Origin: Leptolyngbya sp. KIOST-1
GTDB lineage: Bacteria > Cyanobacteriota > Cyanobacteriia > Phormidesmidales > Phormidesmidaceae
DNA length: 64,000 bases
Assembly (NCBI RefSeq): GCF_000763385.1
Contig: NZ_JQFA01000005.1
Span: 62,001 to 126,000, forward strand
Direction: 5' to 3'
The position numbers and the translations under genes were made by a program. Shown one piece after another: positions 61,003 through 64,000 of this stretch. The notes under the pieces are model-generated. The model ran no database searches and had not been told where the DNA came from. It was given only the letters and a program-made list of their open reading frames with translations. The stretch's first letter is position 1. Each line of letters opens with the position of its first letter.

Positions 61003-62160
61003 TCAGCAGTATTGAGTCGCCTTGAAGCCCACCTGGGCCAGGGTGTCCTTCAGGGTTTGAACAACTTGGGTTTGGGCGGCTTCTCCCAGCTCGGGAAACA
61101 TGGGTAGCGACAGCACCTGGTGGGCCGCAGTTTCGGCCTCGGGCAGGTCACCGGGTTTATAGCCGAGGTGGCTGTAGACCGGCTGCAAATGGAGCGGTAC
61201 GGGGTAGTAGACCATGCAGATCACCCCGGCCTCGCGCAGGAGCTGCTGCACCTGATTGCGCTCCTGTCCTGCGGCGGTGGCCTGGGGCAGCCTCAGGGTG
61301 TACTGGTTCCAGACCGAGCGCCCGAAGGTCACTGGCTGTGGGCAAACGATTTCGTCAATGGGCTCCAGCAGGCTATGGTAGCGCTCGGCGACGGCCCTGC
61401 GCTGCTGGTTCCAGGTGTCGAGGTGACGCAGCTTGATGGCTAGAATGGCCGCTTGAACGGAGTCTAGGCGGCTGTTTACCCCGATCGCCTCGTGGTGATA
61501 CTTGACCCGGCTGCCGTGCTCTCCCAGCATCCGGGCGGTGGCAGCAAGATTTTCATCCTCGGTAGTCAGGGCCCCGCCGTCGCCACAGCCCCCCAGGTTT
61601 TTGGTCGGAAAGAAGCTAAAGCAGCCCACATGGCCGATGCAGCCGACCTGCTGCCCCATCCACTCGGCACCGGTAGCCTGGGCGCAGTCTTCGATCACCT
61701 TCAGGTCGTAGCGTGTAGCCAGATCCATCACCGGCCCCATATCCACGGGCCGACCAAACAGGTGCACGGGCATGATCGCTCGGGTGCGATCGCCGATGGC
61801 AGCCTCAATCTTGGCCACATCTAAATTGAATGTGCTGGGATCAATATCGACAAAGACTGGCGTTGCCCCTACCGCACTGATGGCCTCTGCCGTGGCAATA
61901 AAGGTAAACGGCGAGGTAATGACTTCGTCTCCGGGGCCAATATTTAGCGATCGCAGCGCCAGATACAGAGCGTCAGTGCCAGAATTACACACAATGCAGT
62001 GCTCGGTGCCGACGTAGTTACCAAAGGCCTGGGCAAAGGTGCCGACGATGGGGCCGTTGATGTACTGTCCAGAAGCTAGCACCTCTGCTACGGCAGCATT
62101 GACGTCAGATTGAATGGTCCGAAACTGCTCCGTAAGATCGACAGGAGGAATTACACTCAC
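61003..62160 (-). CDS. DegT/DnrJ/EryC1/StrS-family aminotransferase
   Basis: A 385-residue PLP enzyme. CNSGTDALYLALRSLNIGPGDEVIT and FVDIDPSTFNLD mark the N-terminal part, VIEDCAQATGAEW the PLP-phosphate region. SFFPTKNLGGCGDGGAL contains the PLP Lys. Such enzymes transfer amino groups to keto-sugars for surface polysaccharides. No nucleotide-sugar gene is adjacent, so the sugar is unknown. Confidence 0.92.
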   Translation of the reverse strand: MSVIPPVDLTEQFRTIQSDVNAAVAEVLASGQYINGPIVGTFAQAFGNYVGTEHCIVCNSGTDALYLALRSLNIGPGDEVITSPFTFIATAEAISAVGATPVFVDIDPSTFNLDVAKIEAAIGDRTRAIMPVHLFGRPVDMGPVMDLATRYDLKVIEDCAQATGAEWMGQQVGCIGHVGCFSFFPTKNLGGCGDGGALTTEDENLAATARMLGEHGSRVKYHHEAIGVNSRLDSVQAAILAIKLRHLDTWNQQRRAVAERYHSLLEPIDEIVCPQPVTFGRSVWNQYTLRLPQATAAGQERNQVQQLLREAGVICMVYYPVPLHLQPVYSHLGYKPGDLPEAETAAHQVLSLPMFPELGEAAQTQVVQTLKDTLAQVGFKATQYC

Positions 62161-62290
62161 TCGCTCACACTCATCTAGTGGATAGGCCTAGTTTACCCTA
62201 CCCCATGGCTGCATCGGAGTCCGAGAGAGCCCAGGGGTAGGCACCGGCCCATCCCCCCTATCTACCGCTGCGCCAACCCAGGAGAATGCC

Positions 62291-63430
62291 TTGACTGACT
62301 TGCCCATTTTTTCCCACGCCCCCGATTTTGCCCAGGATAGGTCTCCCCAGGCCGATCAGGCTCGCTGGATGCGGCGCTGTCTGGAACTGGCGCGCCGGGC
62401 CGCCGGCCAAACCGCCCCTAACCCAATGGTCGGGTGCGTTGTGCTGAACCAGGGGCTGGTGGTGGGGGAAGGGTTCCACCCAGGGGCTGGACACCCCCAC
62501 GCCGAGGTGTTTGCCCTGGCTCAGGCGGGCGATCGGGCCAGAGACTCCACCCTCTTCGTCAACCTGGAGCCCTGCAACCACACCGGTCGCACGCCCCCCT
62601 GTACCGAGGCCGTGATCAAAGCGGGGGTGCGTCGGGTGGTGGTCGGCATGGTCGATCCAGACCCCAGGGTGTCTGGCACGGGTATTCAGCGCCTGCAGCA
62701 GGCCGGTATCGAGGTTGAAGTCGGGGTAGAAGCAGCCGCCTGCCAGCGCCTCAATGAAGCGTTTATTCAGCGGGTCACCCGCCAGCGCCCCCTGGGGCTG
62801 CTGAAATATGCCATGACCCTGGACGGCAAAATTGCGGCCACGGGCGGTCACAGCGCCTGGGTAACTGGACCGATGGCCCGAGCCGCCGTTCATCAGCTGC
62901 GCTCAACCTGTGATGCGGTAGTGGTAGGGGGCAATACGGTCCGCCGCGACAACCCTCAGCTGACCAGCCACGGGCAAAGTGCCCACAACCCGCTCCGGGT
63001 GGTGATGAGCCGCGAACTCGAATTGCCTGCCCAGGCCCATCTATGGTCCGTAGAGGTGGCGCCAACGGTGGTGTTTACCGCCACCGCAGCCGACCCAGCC
63101 AGGCAAGAGCGGCTGGTCGCCCAGGGAGTAGAGGTGGTGACCCTTCCGGCCTTGAACCCCCGCCTGGTCACCGAGGCGCTGTATCAACGGGGCTGTGCCG
63201 CCGTGCTGTGGGAGTGCGGCGGACGGCTCTCCGCCCAAGCCATCGCAGATGGTGTTATCGACAAGCTATGGGCCTTTGTCGCGCCCAAGCTGGTGGGGGG
63301 CGACGCCGCCCCCGGACCCGTGGGGGACCTGGGAATTCGGCACATGGGGCAGGCACTCACCCTGGAGCGCACCACCTGGCGCACCCTGGGGGACGACCTA
63401 CTGCTGGAGGCGTACCTGGTTCAGAACTAG
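62291..63430 (+). CDS. ribD: Bifunctional riboflavin biosynthesis deaminase/reductase
   Basis: A 379-residue enzyme with an N-terminal deaminase and C-terminal reductase, acting on the second and third steps of riboflavin synthesis. Zinc ligands are in GAGHPHAEVFAL and EPCNHTGRTPPCTEAVI. The reductase half includes KYAMTLDGKIAATGGHSAWVTG and VVGGNTVRRDNP. TTG at 62291 is the likely start, since AGGAGA lies a few bases upstream; an ATG at 62286 is out of frame and stops at once. Confidence 0.93.
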   Translation: MTDLPIFSHAPDFAQDRSPQADQARWMRRCLELARRAAGQTAPNPMVGCVVLNQGLVVGEGFHPGAGHPHAEVFALAQAGDRARDSTLFVNLEPCNHTGRTPPCTEAVIKAGVRRVVVGMVDPDPRVSGTGIQRLQQAGIEVEVGVEAAACQRLNEAFIQRVTRQRPLGLLKYAMTLDGKIAATGGHSAWVTGPMARAAVHQLRSTCDAVVVGGNTVRRDNPQLTSHGQSAHNPLRVVMSRELELPAQAHLWSVEVAPTVVFTATAADPARQERLVAQGVEVVTLPALNPRLVTEALYQRGCAAVLWECGGRLSAQAIADGVIDKLWAFVAPKLVGGDAAPGPVGDLGIRHMGQALTLERTTWRTLGDDLLLEAYLVQN

Positions 63431-63441
63431 GGGATTCAGGG

Positions 63442-63810
63442 CTAGGGATAAATACGGACCAGCCGGGGAAGGTCGTAGATGAGCTCCCGACTGCGCATGA
63501 ACCCGTCCAGCGTCAGGCGCAGGTCGTCCTTACCGCGAAATGACTCCAGCCGCCGGGAGACCTCGCCCTGGTCAAACAGCAGCAGCGTGGGCAAATTGGA
63601 AAGCCGGTAGGTATTGGCCAACCGCAGATTTTCGTCAGCATTGACATCGACCAGCCGCACCTGGTCGTCCCATTCGGCCTGAAAACTTTGCAAAACTGGG
63701 GTAATTAGCTTACAGAGCCCGCACCAGGGAGCCCAAAAATGGACGAGAACAGGCAGCTCAGACTCAAGTACGACTGTTCTAAACGTGGCTTCGCCAACAG
63801 ACATTAACAT
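63442..63810 (-). CDS. Thioredoxin-family protein
   Basis: A 122-residue protein with one thioredoxin fold. The active site is FWAPWCGLCKLI (CGLC, not the common CGPC). The cis-Pro is in LSNLPTLLLF. The C-terminal tail is about 15 residues longer than E. coli thioredoxin. It ends 12 bases from the convergent ribD. Role in the redox network is not specified by the sequence. Confidence 0.9.
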   Translation of the reverse strand: MLMSVGEATFRTVVLESELPVLVHFWAPWCGLCKLITPVLQSFQAEWDDQVRLVDVNADENLRLANTYRLSNLPTLLLFDQGEVSRRLESFRGKDDLRLTLDGFMRSRELIYDLPRLVRIYP

Positions 63811-64000
63811 TGGTTATATAAAAGGAGCTTGACTAACCGTCTGGGATCCCCTCTCAGGAGCACCCACGGAAAACTGTAGCGTTCGACTGTAACGTTTGAG
63901 GGTAATGAGAAAATATTATGTTTGCTATTGGGATCATTGTAGACCAGTTGAGAATGGAAGTTAATGGGCAAAAATAACGATTGTGCCAAATTCCTAACAC

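Noticed and set aside
63804-63989. 61-codon open frame on the minus strand at the window end
   Set aside because: No ribosome site, no motif, AT-rich upstream region of the thioredoxin gene.

Overview
The window is from a cyanobacterial chromosome, probably a GC-rich filamentous or Leptolyngbya/Nodosilinea-like lineage; the genus cannot be fixed from sequence alone. The evidence is the very frequent HIP1 octamer GCGATCGC together with cyanobacterial marker genes: the BicA bicarbonate transporter, a cyanobacterial-type Mrp operon, an Flv1-type flavodiiron protein, menF-menD for phylloquinone, an FdC2-like ferredoxin, and DUF1825, COP23 and AMIN proteins. No CRISPR array, rRNA, prophage or insertion sequence was seen. 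Two tRNA genes are present (His-GTG, Ser-GGA).

Layout. 1-4.0 kb: a fructose phosphotransferase operon (enzyme I end, fruK, fruA), unusual for a cyanobacterium. 4.1-7.4 kb: a broken Uma2 gene, then a GNAT acetyltransferase coupled to a membrane-anchored protein whose cytosolic end resembles branched-polyamine synthase BpsA. 7.8-17.9 kb: a sodium and inorganic-carbon block with bicA, a CPA2-type antiporter and a complete-looking mrp operon (C, D, D, E, F, G, A-like, B), followed by an HD phosphohydrolase. 18-26 kb: housekeeping genes (DUF815 ATPase, DUF1825, ebfC, low-molecular-weight phosphatase, a secreted hydrolase, a RimB-like/RimK pair, an HtrA protease with a strong terminator). 26.1-30.3 kb: a four-gene signalling operon joining an UrtA-like ligand-binding domain fused to a PP2C phosphatase, a diguanylate cyclase, a kinase-like ATPase and a STAS-like protein. 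This resembles the SiaABCD switch of Pseudomonas and is the best candidate for an undescribed system. 30.4-33.1 kb: an arsenosugar-type glycosyltransferase pair flanking a rhodanese and a DUF547 gene broken by a 19-bp tandem duplication.

33.3-64 kb: tRNA-His, ispG, an AMIN-domain gene split by a one-base shift at a homopolymer, a COP23 protein, a WG-repeat lipoprotein, an exonuclease, a WecG-type glycosyltransferase, the flavodiiron protein, menF-menD, two histidine kinases, ferredoxins, hisZ with a J-domain protein, an inositol-phosphatase-like enzyme, tRNA-Ser, a coiled-coil EamA transporter, an ABC1/UbiB kinase, a DegT aminotransferase, ribD and a thioredoxin. Three copies of a roughly 125-bp element with inverted ends (35.0, 41.9 and 58.4 kb) look like a MITE-type repeat family.

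How the genes fit together: BicA imports bicarbonate with sodium, and the antiporter and Mrp complex could expel that sodium. The operon at 26-30 kb would convert a small-molecule signal into both STAS dephosphorylation and c-di-GMP. Most other loci are single housekeeping genes. Three genes (Uma2, DUF547, AMIN) carry frame lesions, each consistent with one small mutation restoring a normal-length product (Uma2 also has a stop codon).
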